A DNA stretch of 64,000 nt from assembly GCA_021773645.1 (NCBI GenBank), contig JAJFJU010000010.1:1-64000 (forward strand), written 5' to 3'. A program made the position numbers and the translations under genes. This DNA is from Gammaproteobacteria bacterium (GTDB taxonomy: Bacteria > Pseudomonadota > Gammaproteobacteria > HK1). The notes under the pieces are model-generated. The model was not told the origin of the DNA and ran no database searches. It saw only the letters and a list, made by a program, of their open reading frames with translations. Shown here in pieces: positions 9,184 through 16,447 of the stretch (position 1 is the stretch's first letter; each line of letters opens with the position of its first letter).

Positions 9184-10227
9184 CTAAGGCCTCTCTCTCA
9201 AGCCAATGTTTTCCTTGAAATGCCGCAGTTCAAGGTTTAAGTTTTCCGTCAGGGAAGGGTTGCCAAGCTTCGGATGAGTCAGAGCCGGTCTGTCCCGAAA
9301 GCGTGCAGGAAGTAAAATGACTGCCGTCATGGAGACGCCAGTATGGTCGATGAGCAAGGAGAGGGAAGGGAAACGGATGTCCGCCCCGCCTTCCAGCAAA
9401 TGTGTGGCGAAAGAATGTCGCAGCGTATGGCAGGTTGCGCGCTTTGGAATACCCGTTGCGCGAACCGCTGTCTTGATCGCCTTTTGTACGGCCGAGGCAT
9501 GAATATGATGGCGCCGGCGGATGGCAGAAACCGGATCGGCTCCAATCCGCGACGAGGGAAATACGAACTGCCAACCCCATTCACTTTCCGCCCGTGGATA
9601 TTTTCGCGCCAGTGCCCACGGCAGCGAGACGGTGCCAAATCCCGCCGTACGGTCGGCGTCAAAGAGATCCTGTCGTCGTGCCAAGTGACGGCGAAGCGGT
9701 GTAAGCAACTGCCCTGCCAGGGTCACCACCCGATCCTTGCCTCCCTTACCGTGACGAACCACCATCGCACGCCGCAAAAAATCAAGGTCATGTACACGCA
9801 GCCGGATACTCTCGCGCAGGCGCAGCCCCGAGCCATATTGCAGACCGGCGATGAGCCAGTGAGTACCCCGCAACTGCCCGAGAATGGCGGCCACCTCTTC
9901 GGTACTCAGGACCACTGGAATATGCTGCCGGGATTTGGCCCAGACCAGGCCCTGCATCTCACCGAGTGGCTTATCGAGTACCGATTTATAGAGAAAGACG
10001 AGAGCGCACAGCGCCTGGTTCTGGGTCGCAGGAGCAACCCGCTTGCGGACGGCGAGATCCGAGAGAAAGCTTCTGACCTCGGTTTCACCCATATCCTTGG
10101 GATGGCGTTTGCCGTGGAACAGGATGAAGCATTTTACCCAGTGCACATAGGTCTTTTCAGTCGTGCGGGCGTAGTGGCGAACTCGAACTGCCTCACGAAC
10201 CTTGTCGAGAAAAGGCGAGTGACTCAT
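9184..10227 (-). CDS. intI: integron integrase IntI, damaged at its C-terminus
   Basis: A tyrosine recombinase of the integron type that normally joins attI and attC sites. The N-terminal SAM-like domain and much of the catalytic domain are clear. The first catalytic Arg is in YGSGLRLRES, the Lys in GKGGKDR and the HxxR motif in CHTLRHSFATHLLEGG. The IntI-specific insertion is present too (about 200-245, ESEWGWQFVFPSSR). After GGADIR the expected LLGH...IYTH block is replaced by a degenerate stretch with no nucleophilic tyrosine. Removing one T in the run at 9314-9317 would restore I-Y-F-L-H, so a one-base insertion plus further decay is likely. GGAGG precedes the ATG. Confidence 0.85.
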   Translation of the reverse strand: MSHSPFLDKVREAVRVRHYARTTEKTYVHWVKCFILFHGKRHPKDMGETEVRSFLSDLAVRKRVAPATQNQALCALVFLYKSVLDKPLGEMQGLVWAKSRQHIPVVLSTEEVAAILGQLRGTHWLIAGLQYGSGLRLRESIRLRVHDLDFLRRAMVVRHGKGGKDRVVTLAGQLLTPLRRHLARRQDLFDADRTAGFGTVSLPWALARKYPRAESEWGWQFVFPSSRIGADPVSAIRRRHHIHASAVQKAIKTAVRATGIPKRATCHTLRHSFATHLLEGGADIRFPSLSLLIDHTGVSMTAVILLPARFRDRPALTHPKLGNPSLTENLNLELRHFKENIGLRERP

Positions 10228-10502
10228 GGAACCCTCCCTGGTTCTTCGAATGCTGGATATATAAACAGTAGTCGTGAGGGCTGGCTATGTCAATCGGATT
10301 ATGTGGAAACATTCCACATAATCCGGAAGGAACAGTAGCTCTATTGAGTGTAACGAAAGGCTATATAGGTTTGTAATATGTTGAATAATAAAGGGTATGT
10401 ATAAAATGGCGAGTAACGTAAATACACGCGAGATACAGATAAAGTCGTTTAATGCCGATTCGGCATTTCTCATTAAATGAGAAACTTTCCACATAAATCC
10501 TG
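10228..10502. other. attI-proximal spacer with inverted repeats
   Basis: This AT-rich spacer between intI and the first cassette has no gene. It holds the intI SOS box. A perfect palindrome with 14-base arms lies at 10295-10325 (CGGATTATGTGGAA and its complement, loop ACA). An inverted copy of the same arm sits at 10486-10500 (TTTCCACATAAATCC). Two tandem hairpins lie at 10451-10467 (AATGCCG/CGGCATT) and 10466-10484 (TTTCTCAT/ATGAGAAA). The first cassette joins at G10502/T10503, which marks the attI crossover. A cassette promoter is expected here, but none could be assigned with confidence. Confidence 0.6.
10253..10268. promoter_or_regulatory. LexA (SOS) box of intI
   Basis: CTGGATATATAAACAG fits the gammaproteobacterial SOS box CTG-N10-CAG with an AT-rich core. 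It lies 26 bases before the intI start, where LexA would block transcription. SOS control of integron integrases is established in other bacteria. The same type of box precedes lexA in this window. Confidence 0.8.
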
Positions 10503-10530
10503 TTATGTGTTTACGAGGAAGATTTGAAAT

Positions 10531-10995
10531 ATGGAAGAGAACGTAAAGCGACCAAAAAGGGTTTGGCTCATTTTTATCTGGTTTGTTCTTGGCGGAGTGG
10601 CCTCTTTCTATCAGATTTACAGAATATCTTCTGGCAATGTTGAGCTGCCGCCGGGCGTAGAGCAACCTTCGGGTATTCTTTACTATCTTCAAGCTGTGGG
10701 CTTCCAATTTCTTGCAATGGTCGCTGCAACTCTCATGTTTCTTCGTCTCTCGATAAACTGTTGGGTTTTCTCGTTTATGCTTGGGGCAAGCATAATCAGT
10801 ATGCTATTTACCCTGCTTTCTGGCGGCGTACCAGAACAACAAACCACTACCGTAATAGTTGGCATGTTGTTCTCGCTGGGTATCTATGCGCTTATCACTT
10901 GGTATTCATTTATTTTGTTAGCTAGTGGCTACTACAAAGACACACATAACAAGTCAAGCCAGCAGGACGCCAGCGAAGCTGGCGCCTCTGCTTGA
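10531..10995 (+). CDS. cassette 1: small multi-pass membrane protein, unknown function
   Basis: A 154-residue protein with four predicted membrane segments, roughly 12-30, 50-70, 76-95 and 107-130. A hydrophilic tail is encoded by the attC itself (SQQDASEAGASA). The start is 28 bases after the cassette junction, typical of cassette genes. No family was recognised. It is AT-richer than the chromosomal genes around it. Confidence 0.7.
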   Translation: MEENVKRPKRVWLIFIWFVLGGVASFYQIYRISSGNVELPPGVEQPSGILYYLQAVGFQFLAMVAATLMFLRLSINCWVFSFMLGASIISMLFTLLSGGVPEQQTTTVIVGMLFSLGIYALITWYSFILLASGYYKDTHNKSSQQDASEAGASA

Positions 10996-11004
10996 AGCGT
11001 TATG
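10945..11004 (+). repeat. attC site of cassette 1
   Basis: About 60 bases bounded by CATAAC and GTTATG. The inner arms pair as TCAAGC with GCTTGA and as GGACGCCAGC with GCTGGCGCC around a GAA turn. The recombination point would be between G10999 and T11000. The stop of the cassette gene lies inside it. Confidence 0.85.
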
Positions 11005-11043
11005 CGCGACGGGGCTAGAGAAAAGGTGAAGAAATCATCAGCC

Positions 11044-11370
11044 TCAGCACAGCCGCCTGTCGCGGGTCCGGGAGTAGAGGTCCCTATGCTCCGAGGCTGT
11101 CGAGGCGAGCGCCAGTCGGTCTCCTCCTGAGCTGAAGGTGCATCTGTTCCAATGCTCGAGTTTCAACGGTCCTGTCCGCCCGACTATGGTCAGGGCAGCC
11201 TTCACGAACCCTGCACTATGGGCGACCTCTTCGTTCAGGCCTGGCCTGCTAATCGGCCACGCCCTTTCAAGGCCTGCACTCCGAAAGGGTACTCGGTCAT
11301 GTATGCAATGAAGCAAAGTGGCCTTGGTCGGCATCTCAGCCGCCCCATGGCGGTATAGTTCATTCAGCAA
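11044..11370 (-). CDS. cassette 2: possible reverse-oriented small protein
   Basis: Cassette 2 (11000-11470) has no convincing gene in the usual orientation. The only long frame runs against the array: 108 residues, mixed composition, no membrane segment and no recognised domain. Reverse-oriented genes with their own promoters occur in integron cassettes, and so do noncoding cassettes. Both readings remain open. A 68-codon plus-strand frame at 11152-11358 is less likely. Confidence 0.35.
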   Translation of the reverse strand: MLNELYRHGAAEMPTKATLLHCIHDRVPFRSAGLERAWPISRPGLNEEVAHSAGFVKAALTIVGRTGPLKLEHWNRCTFSSGGDRLALASTASEHRDLYSRTRDRRLC

Positions 11371-11401
11371 ACATCCTCAGGGTACGGCCGATGACCGCAG
11401 C

Positions 11402-11476
11402 GCATAACAAATCATTGCAGCGGACCAGACCGTCCGCTTCGCGGCCGGCCTGGCCGCTGAATTCCAGCCGTTATGC
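11402..11476 (+). repeat. attC site of cassette 2
   Basis: Bounded by GCATAAC and CGTTATGC, about 75 bases long. Central arms pair as AGCGGAC with GTCCGCT, and GCGGCC with GGCCGC. The cut point is G11470/T11471. Confidence 0.85.
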
Positions 11477-11503
11477 ATGTTAAACCTCCATCGGTGATAC
11501 GAA

Positions 11504-12679
11504 ATGACTAGAAAGGACTTCAGTGAAATTGGGCACACAGGTGGAAAAGTCACATTTACTATCGTTTGCGATGCACAAGGGCACGTGCAATATCAAATCG
11601 GCTACTCGCATTCTTCGCCACGACCTGCAAGTCTTGTTGGTATCTATGCCCACCCAGATGGATTTGCGTGCGGAAATATAGTTATGGGAGGTATCGGGAC
11701 TCCTTGGAATATCCCCCCTTTCCCAAACTGTATCGCTGTGATGATGGCATCGGATTCGCAGGGTAGATTCGGGCATGAGTGCCCTAGCTGTAAAAAGCAT
11801 TTTCGATCCGGGAGCATCCCTTCTAAATATCCGTTAACCTGTCCGTATTGTGGTGTTAGAACAGAGTCATACCATTTTTTAACCCCACCTCAAAAGTCAT
11901 ATATTTCACACTATGTAGAGTCGCTACATGAAGCCATATATGAATCAGAACCTGACACAACCAGGGAAGTCGTTATCGATATGGACGCTCTGGCAGATTC
12001 TATAACTGATGACCTGAGGCCGGATTTTTACTACACATCAACCGCTCAACAAACGGAATTCAGATGCTCCGCATGTAATAGTTACAATGATATTCGTGGT
12101 AAATATGGGTATTGCTCTTCATGTGGATGGAGAAACTCTGCTGAACAACAACGTTTAGCGCTAGAGCAAATCAGAAATCAATTAACAAGCGGTGATATAT
12201 CTCCGTCTGACGCGGTTAAGCAATCAGTTTCAGAGTTTGATTCAGCTGCACGTGATCAGGTGGCTCAGTTAATTTCCTGTGTTCCTATGAAAGAATCGAG
12301 AAGCAACCAATTAGAAAGGCTTTTATTTCACGATCTTGATAAGTTCGAAGGGTTAATGAGTGATTGTTTTGATATCAATATACTTCAAGGGATGACAGCA
12401 GATCGCGCTTTCGTTAAAAAGATGTTTTATCGCCGTCACGTCTATGAACATGATGGCGGTGTTGCGACACAGCGATATGTTGACGAAAGTGGAGACACTG
12501 GCATTGAAAAAGGTGATCTCATTAGAGAAACCACAGAAAACGCACATAAGTTTATCGGCTGCCTCAACCGCATGAGTACCACCTTCGAAACCGATTTCCA
12601 TGAAATGTTGGAGCCTGAGGAGTTTTGTATTGAAATTGAAAAGGAACGTAGAGAGCAAACCGGGAAACGAAATGCATAA
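11504..12679 (+). CDS. cassette 3: two-zinc-ribbon protein with HEPN-like C-terminus
   Basis: A 391-residue protein with four parts. The first is a beta-rich N-terminal region. The second is a zinc ribbon (C93/C96, C113/C116) and the third another (C188/C191, C204/C207). The last is a helical C-terminal half containing R311-H-V-Y-E-H316. Rx4H is the catalytic signature of HEPN ribonucleases, and the helical surroundings fit, so an RNA-cleaving toxin or defence role is inferred but not shown. No signal peptide or membrane segment is seen. The start lies 33 bases inside the cassette, and the stop is within its attC. This is a very large cassette gene, AT-rich compared with the flanking chromosome. 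Confidence 0.7.
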   Translation: MTRKDFSEIGHTGGKVTFTIVCDAQGHVQYQIGYSHSSPRPASLVGIYAHPDGFACGNIVMGGIGTPWNIPPFPNCIAVMMASDSQGRFGHECPSCKKHFRSGSIPSKYPLTCPYCGVRTESYHFLTPPQKSYISHYVESLHEAIYESEPDTTREVVIDMDALADSITDDLRPDFYYTSTAQQTEFRCSACNSYNDIRGKYGYCSSCGWRNSAEQQRLALEQIRNQLTSGDISPSDAVKQSVSEFDSAARDQVAQLISCVPMKESRSNQLERLLFHDLDKFEGLMSDCFDINILQGMTADRAFVKKMFYRRHVYEHDGGVATQRYVDESGDTGIEKGDLIRETTENAHKFIGCLNRMSTTFETDFHEMLEPEEFCIEIEKERREQTGKRNA

Positions 12680-12744
12680 CAAGGCGCTCGTTCGGACGCA
12701 ATCTCCGCTTCGCTCCGTTTGCGCCCCACAGCTTGGTCGTTAGA
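12674..12744 (+). repeat. attC site of cassette 3
   Basis: Bounded by GCATAAC and CGTTAGA, about 70 bases. Arms include AACAAGGC-type ends and the pair GGACGCAA / TTTGCGCC flanking a CTCCGCTTCGCTCC turn. The cut point is G12739/T12740. Confidence 0.8.
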
Positions 12745-12753
12745 TTTCAGAAG

Positions 12754-13005
12754 ATGAAAAACGATAAAAACATGCCGCATGTGTATTTTAAGAGGAGATT
12801 GCAGATTGCCTTTGCAGCATGGATGTCGGGTGTTTTTATCGGGTTCTCTTCGATCATATGTACGAAGCATAGCCAATCATTGGTAATAATTGGCTTCTTC
12901 GTGGCAGCAGTATCTGCGGTAGCCTATTTTTATTATTGGCTGAAGAGAATGAATGTGCCAAAGGAAGTCGAATTCAAGAGAGGGTCACAGCCTTGGGAAA
13001 ATTAG
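12754..13005 (+). CDS. cassette 4: small two-pass membrane protein, unknown function
   Basis: From the ATG at 12754 the product has 83 residues. There are two hydrophobic segments (about 18-37 and 46-64) and charged ends. The open frame reaches upstream into the attC of cassette 3, but that part belongs to the recombination site, so the ATG start is preferred. No family was recognised. It is AT-rich like the other cassette genes. Confidence 0.6.
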   Translation: MKNDKNMPHVYFKRRLQIAFAAWMSGVFIGFSSIICTKHSQSLVIIGFFVAAVSAVAYFYYWLKRMNVPKEVEFKRGSQPWEN

Positions 13006-13019
13006 CTGTAGGCGAAGAA

Positions 13020-13081
13020 TCTAACAAGTGGGTCAAGATTGACGCGCAAAAATCGCGCGCATCTTACCCTGAATGTTAAGC
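13020..13081 (+). repeat. attC site of cassette 4 (end of array)
   Basis: Bounded by CTAAC and GTTAAG, about 60 bases. Arms AAGTGGGTCAAGAT and ATCTTACCCT pair imperfectly around a GACGCGC/GCGCGC centre. The cut point is G13075/T13076. No further attC follows. Confidence 0.75.
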
Positions 13082-13269
13082 CGTCGTTTTGGCTGCTTTC
13101 TTTTCTGGCTTCTATGTCCGCTATATAGACCTGAAAAATAGTTGGCAAGAAAGGCATTGAGACCTTTCTGCATATTGCTGAACCCCGCTTCAATACCTCC
13201 AGATATGTTATCGATAGCCTCCGGGTTGGCCGCGCGCACTCTTTTCGGGCGTGAGGCGTGCTCGCGCAC
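13033..13269 (-). CDS. doubtful reverse-strand frame after the cassette array
   Basis: A 78-codon frame from a GTG, hydrophilic and Lys/Arg-rich at its end. Its 3' end runs into the last attC, so the downstream part cannot be native. It may be a remnant truncated by cassette insertion, or chance. No family was recognised. Otherwise 13082-13344 holds nothing I can identify apart from possible enhancer sequence for the sigma54 promoter. Confidence 0.15.
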   Translation of the reverse strand: MREHASRPKRVRAANPEAIDNISGGIEAGFSNMQKGLNAFLANYFSGLYSGHRSQKRKQPKRRLNIQGKMRAIFARQS

Positions 13270-13344
13270 TGTTTCGGAACGTGTTGGTTTGACTCCAAGC
13301 TCGCGTAAAATCGTAAGTCATTGTATTAGAAGCGAAAGTATATA

Positions 13345-13360
13345 TGGCATGGCTTATGCA
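13345..13360 (+). promoter_or_regulatory. sigma54 (RpoN) promoter of glnK-amtB
   Basis: TGGCATGGCTTATGCA matches the -24/-12 consensus TGGCACG-N4-TTGCW. The invariant GG (13346-13347) and GC (13358-13359) are ten bases apart. Initiation near 13371 leaves a short leader before glnK. This fits NtrC-dependent, nitrogen-limitation control. No clear NtrC enhancer could be pointed out upstream. Confidence 0.8.
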
Positions 13361-13394
13361 ATCTTTTCTCTGAAGACGAGTCAGGAGAGAAGTT

Positions 13395-13733
13395 ATGAAG
13401 CTGGTTACAGCCATTATCAAGCCATTCAAGGTGGACGATGTGCGTGAGGCCTTGGCGGATGTGGGGGTTCAGGGAATGACGGTTACCGAGGTCAAGGGTT
13501 TCGGTCGTCAGAAAGGGCATACGGAATTGTATCGCGGTGCTGAGTATGTGGTGGATTTTCTGCCCAAGGTGCGTATGGATATAGCGATCTCAAAGGATCG
13601 TCTGGATGTGGTTATTGAGGCCATTGTCGAAGCAGCGCGTACCGGAAACATCGGGGATGGGAAGATTTTTGTTACGTCCATCGAGAATGTGGTTCGCATC
13701 CGTACCGGCGAAACGGGCCCCGAGGCCCTGTGA
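13395..13733 (+). CDS. glnK: nitrogen regulatory protein PII (GlnK type)
   Basis: A trimeric signal protein that reports 2-oxoglutarate, ATP/ADP and uridylylation state, and docks on AmtB to close the ammonium channel. It has 112 residues, the standard length. It shows the uridylylation tyrosine Y51 in the T-loop ([15 protein letters not shown]) and the B-loop GDGKIFV. It is placed directly before amtB under a sigma54-type promoter, which supports glnK rather than glnB. GlnD in this window (47503-50190) is the expected modifying enzyme. Confidence 0.93.
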   Translation: MKLVTAIIKPFKVDDVREALADVGVQGMTVTEVKGFGRQKGHTELYRGAEYVVDFLPKVRMDIAISKDRLDVVIEAIVEAARTGNIGDGKIFVTSIENVVRIRTGETGPEAL

Positions 13734-13752
13734 AGTAAAAGGAGCAAAGAGA

Positions 13753-15063
13753 ATGAGAATTTCCATTAGAAAATCGGCGCTTCAGTTGTTCGCAGGGATG
13801 CTTCTGGTTGCTAGTTCTTCGACCACACTGGCCGCCGAGGGCATTAATGCCGGGGATACGGCATGGATGCTGACTGCTACTGCTCTTGTGTTATTCATGA
13901 CTGTTCCCGGCCTTGCGCTTTTCTATGCGGGCATGGTGCGTAGCAAGAACGTGCTATCAGTAATGATGCAGTGTTTTGCCATTACCTCGCTGATGACGGT
14001 GTTATGGATTATCTACGGTTATAGCCTGGCCTTTGAAAATGGTGGTGCAATGAACGCCATGATAGGGGGGCTGAGCAAGGCCTTTCTTGCGGGTGTGGAT
14101 TTGGATGCAGTGAGTGGCACCATTCCCGAAACCGTGTTCGTTACTTTTCAGATGACTTTCGCGATCATTACTCCGGCATTGATAGTTGGCGCCTTCGCCG
14201 AGCGTATGAAGTTTTCCGCCATGCTGTGGTTCATGGGCCTGTGGTTCACCCTGGTCTACCTGCCCGTGTGTCACTGGGTATGGGGTGGCGGCTGGTTGGG
14301 AAGTTGGGGGGTGCTGGATTTTGCCGGTGGTACCGTGGTGCATATTAACGCCGGTGTAGCCGGGTTGGTGGCAGCCCTGATGCTGGGCAAGCGCAAGGGC
14401 TTTCCCACTACCGCTATGCCGCCGCACAACCTCACTTTGACAGTGATTGGCGCGGCCATGTTGTGGGTGGGCTGGTTCGGCTTTAATGCCGGTAGCGAGC
14501 TTGCTGCTGATGGCACGGCTGGCATGGCGATGCTGGTTACCCAGATCGCTACCGGTTCTGCTGCTCTGGCCTGGATGTTCAGTGAGTGGCTGTCCCACGG
14601 CAAGCCCAGCGTGCTTGGCGTTGCCTCGGGTGTGGTCGCTGGATTAGTGGCGATTACACCAGCCTGTGGATCCGTGGGTCCCATGGGGGCGCTGGCTATC
14701 GGTTTTGCCTCTGGTGTGGGCTGCTTTTTCACCGCCACTCGGATGAAACGGGCCTTTGGCTATGACGACTCCCTGGACGTCTTTGGGGTGCATGCAGCCG
14801 GTGGTGTTATAGGCGCCATGTTGACAGGGGTGTTTTCCGCTACTGCCTTTGGCGGTACGGGATTTGGCGAGGGCAACGAGGGGATTGGTGAGCAGTTGCT
14901 GGCGCAGTTCGTGGGGGTGGCGGCTACCGCTGTTTATACAGCCATCCTCAGCTATGTGATCCTGAAAACACTGGATTGTCTGATTGGGCTGCGGGTGAGT
15001 GAGGAACAGGAGGTGGAGGGGCTCGATACTGCGTTGCACGACGAGCGGGGTTATATCCTCTAG
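13753..15063 (+). CDS. amtB: ammonium transporter
   Basis: A trimeric ammonium channel of the inner membrane. From the ATG at 13753 (preceded by AAGGAGC) it has 436 residues. There is an N-terminal signal sequence (ending STTLAAEG) and about eleven membrane helices. The family motif is FYAGMVRSKNVLS, and the pore histidines lie in DFAGGTVVHINAG and VFGVHAAGG. It lies 19 bases after glnK. Longer upstream frame readings overlap glnK and are not real. A strong terminator follows. Confidence 0.95.
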   Translation: MRISIRKSALQLFAGMLLVASSSTTLAAEGINAGDTAWMLTATALVLFMTVPGLALFYAGMVRSKNVLSVMMQCFAITSLMTVLWIIYGYSLAFENGGAMNAMIGGLSKAFLAGVDLDAVSGTIPETVFVTFQMTFAIITPALIVGAFAERMKFSAMLWFMGLWFTLVYLPVCHWVWGGGWLGSWGVLDFAGGTVVHINAGVAGLVAALMLGKRKGFPTTAMPPHNLTLTVIGAAMLWVGWFGFNAGSELAADGTAGMAMLVTQIATGSAALAWMFSEWLSHGKPSVLGVASGVVAGLVAITPACGSVGPMGALAIGFASGVGCFFTATRMKRAFGYDDSLDVFGVHAAGGVIGAMLTGVFSATAFGGTGFGEGNEGIGEQLLAQFVGVAATAVYTAILSYVILKTLDCLIGLRVSEEQEVEGLDTALHDERGYIL

Positions 15064-15083
15064 CGGGCTGTTGGTTGCGAAGG

Positions 15084-15110
15084 AAAAGGGGGCGCATGCC
15101 CCCTTTTTTT
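15084..15110 (+). terminator. Rho-independent terminator of glnK-amtB
   Basis: A GGGGGC stem, GCAT loop and GCCCCC are followed by seven T residues. It lies about 25 bases after the amtB stop. Confidence 0.9.
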
Positions 15111-15131
15111 ATGCTTGTTCTTTCGTTGGAC

Positions 15132-15166
15132 GGCGCACACGGTGCGCCCTACATATTATGTAGGGC
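15132..15166. repeat. paired hairpin repeat between amtB and moeA
   Basis: Two adjacent inverted repeats: GGCGCA/TGCGCC (15132-15148), then GCCCTACAT/ATGTAGGGC (15146-15166, 9-base arms). The GTAGGGC ends resemble the repeat at 59076-59129. It sits between two convergent operons and may act as a terminator for moeA transcripts. It looks like a dispersed intergenic element. Confidence 0.55.
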
Positions 15167-15190
15167 AGTCCATGGCTGCCATTCGGGTTT

Positions 15191-16447
15191 CTAAACCAGC
15201 CCGTGAAAGGGCTCCACACTGACTAAATCACCGGCCTCAACGCCGCTACTATCTTCAGTCAGAATGATGAAGCAGTTGGCCTCGCTCATGGAGCGGAGGA
15301 TGCCGGAGCCTTGATGGCCGGTGCTGCGTACCTGTAGCGTTCCATCTGCTGCATTTTCCAGGATGCCGCGTTGAAACTCGGCGCGCCCGGGGCGTTTTCT
15401 CAGCGCCGTGACGGTGGGTATTTGTAGCAATATTCGCGGTGGCGGGATTTCTCCCATCAGGCGCCGTAAGGCAGGCTGTACGAACTGGTAGAAAGTGACC
15501 ATCACCGAGACTGGGTTACCGGGCAATCCGAAGAATTGGCTGTCGCCAAGCTTGCCGAAGGCCAGTGGCCGACCTGGTTTTATGGCGATTTTCCAGAAGT
15601 CTATCTGGCCCAGTTTTTCCAGCATACCGGTCACATAATCGGCATCTCCAACGGAAACACCACCGGTGGTGATCACCGCGTCGTTACCTTCCATGGCGTC
15701 TCGAAAGGCCTTTTCCAGCAACTCCGGCTGATCCGGGATAACCCCCAGATCGATAATTTCCACCCCCAAGCGTTCCAGCATACTGTAGAGGGTGTAGCGA
15801 TTGCTGTCGTAGATTTCACCTTTTTCCAGAGACTGGCCGACCGATCTCAGCTCATCCCCGGTGCAAAAAATAGCCACTCGGGGCCGTCGTATGACGCTGA
15901 CCTCAGCAACGCCAATAGAGGCCAACAGGCCGAGTTCTACCGGTCGGATGCGTTGCCCCTTGCTGAGCGCCTGGCCACCGGCACGCAGATCCTCCCCCGC
16001 CGGGCGAACATTTTCCTGGGCACGTACTGCGCGTTGTAGGCAGATGGTATCTGCCTTTCTTTCCACCAGCTCTTGCATCACCACGGCATCCGCACCATCC
16101 GGGATGACCGCACCGGTCATGATGCGTGTACATTCTCCTTTTCCAATTTGTCCGGCGAAGGGCTTGCCCGCCCAAGCGGTGCCGATAACTTGCAGTGTCG
16201 CGCCTTGCTCGATGCCGTGGCTGTTGAGTGCATAGCCATCCATGGCCGAGTTGGTATACGGCGGCACGTTGATGGGGGACAGGATGTCCTCGGCGAGCAC
16301 CCGTCCCAGCGCGCCCCATAGCCCAACCTCTTCTTGTTCGTTAACCGGTTTGATGTTGGAGACGATTCTCGTGCGCGCCTCATCCATGGTGAGCAGACCC
16401 GGATTATGGTTATCGGCGCAGGAGCCGGTCGCGGCTTGATCATTCAT
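15191..16447 (-). CDS. moeA: molybdopterin molybdenumtransferase MoeA
   Basis: Inserts molybdate into adenylylated molybdopterin, the last step to Mo-MPT. The 418 residues have the MoeA domain order and motifs: NSAMDGYAL, RIMTGAVIPDGADAVV, GDELRSVGQ and TTGGVSVGDADY, then GLPGNPVSVMVTF. Length is normal. The start overlaps the end of mobB by four bases. It forms a minus-strand set mobA-mobB-moeA that would serve the NapA-like enzyme at 56333-59029. Confidence 0.95.
   Translation of the reverse strand: MNDQAATGSCADNHNPGLLTMDEARTRIVSNIKPVNEQEEVGLWGALGRVLAEDILSPINVPPYTNSAMDGYALNSHGIEQGATLQVIGTAWAGKPFAGQIGKGECTRIMTGAVIPDGADAVVMQELVERKADTICLQRAVRAQENVRPAGEDLRAGGQALSKGQRIRPVELGLLASIGVAEVSVIRRPRVAIFCTGDELRSVGQSLEKGEIYDSNRYTLYSMLERLGVEIIDLGVIPDQPELLEKAFRDAMEGNDAVITTGGVSVGDADYVTGMLEKLGQIDFWKIAIKPGRPLAFGKLGDSQFFGLPGNPVSVMVTFYQFVQPALRRLMGEIPPPRILLQIPTVTALRKRPGRAEFQRGILENAADGTLQVRSTGHQGSGILRSMSEANCFIILTEDSSGVEAGDLVSVEPFHGLV

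Larger units (their letters stand above)
9184..13081. mobile_element. chromosomal integron with four gene cassettes
   Basis: The layout is textbook: intI on the minus strand, an attI-proximal spacer, then four cassettes on the plus side. Each cassette ends in an imperfect palindrome of 60-75 bases bounded by TAAC and GTTA cores. Cut points between G and TTA define the cassettes as 10503-10999, 11000-11470, 11471-12739 and 12740-13075. The cassette genes are visibly AT-richer than the flanks, which fits foreign origin. The integrase is probably inactive, so the array may be frozen. Confidence 0.85.

Noticed and set aside
9343-10338. Long plus-strand frame opposite intI
   Set aside because: The minus-strand integrase is clearly recognisable over the same bases, and the plus frame has no protein-like features.
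13200-13330. Possible NtrC enhancer sites upstream of the sigma54 promoter
   Set aside because: GCGCAC and GCGTGC motifs are present but do not form a convincing GCACC-N-GGTGC pair.
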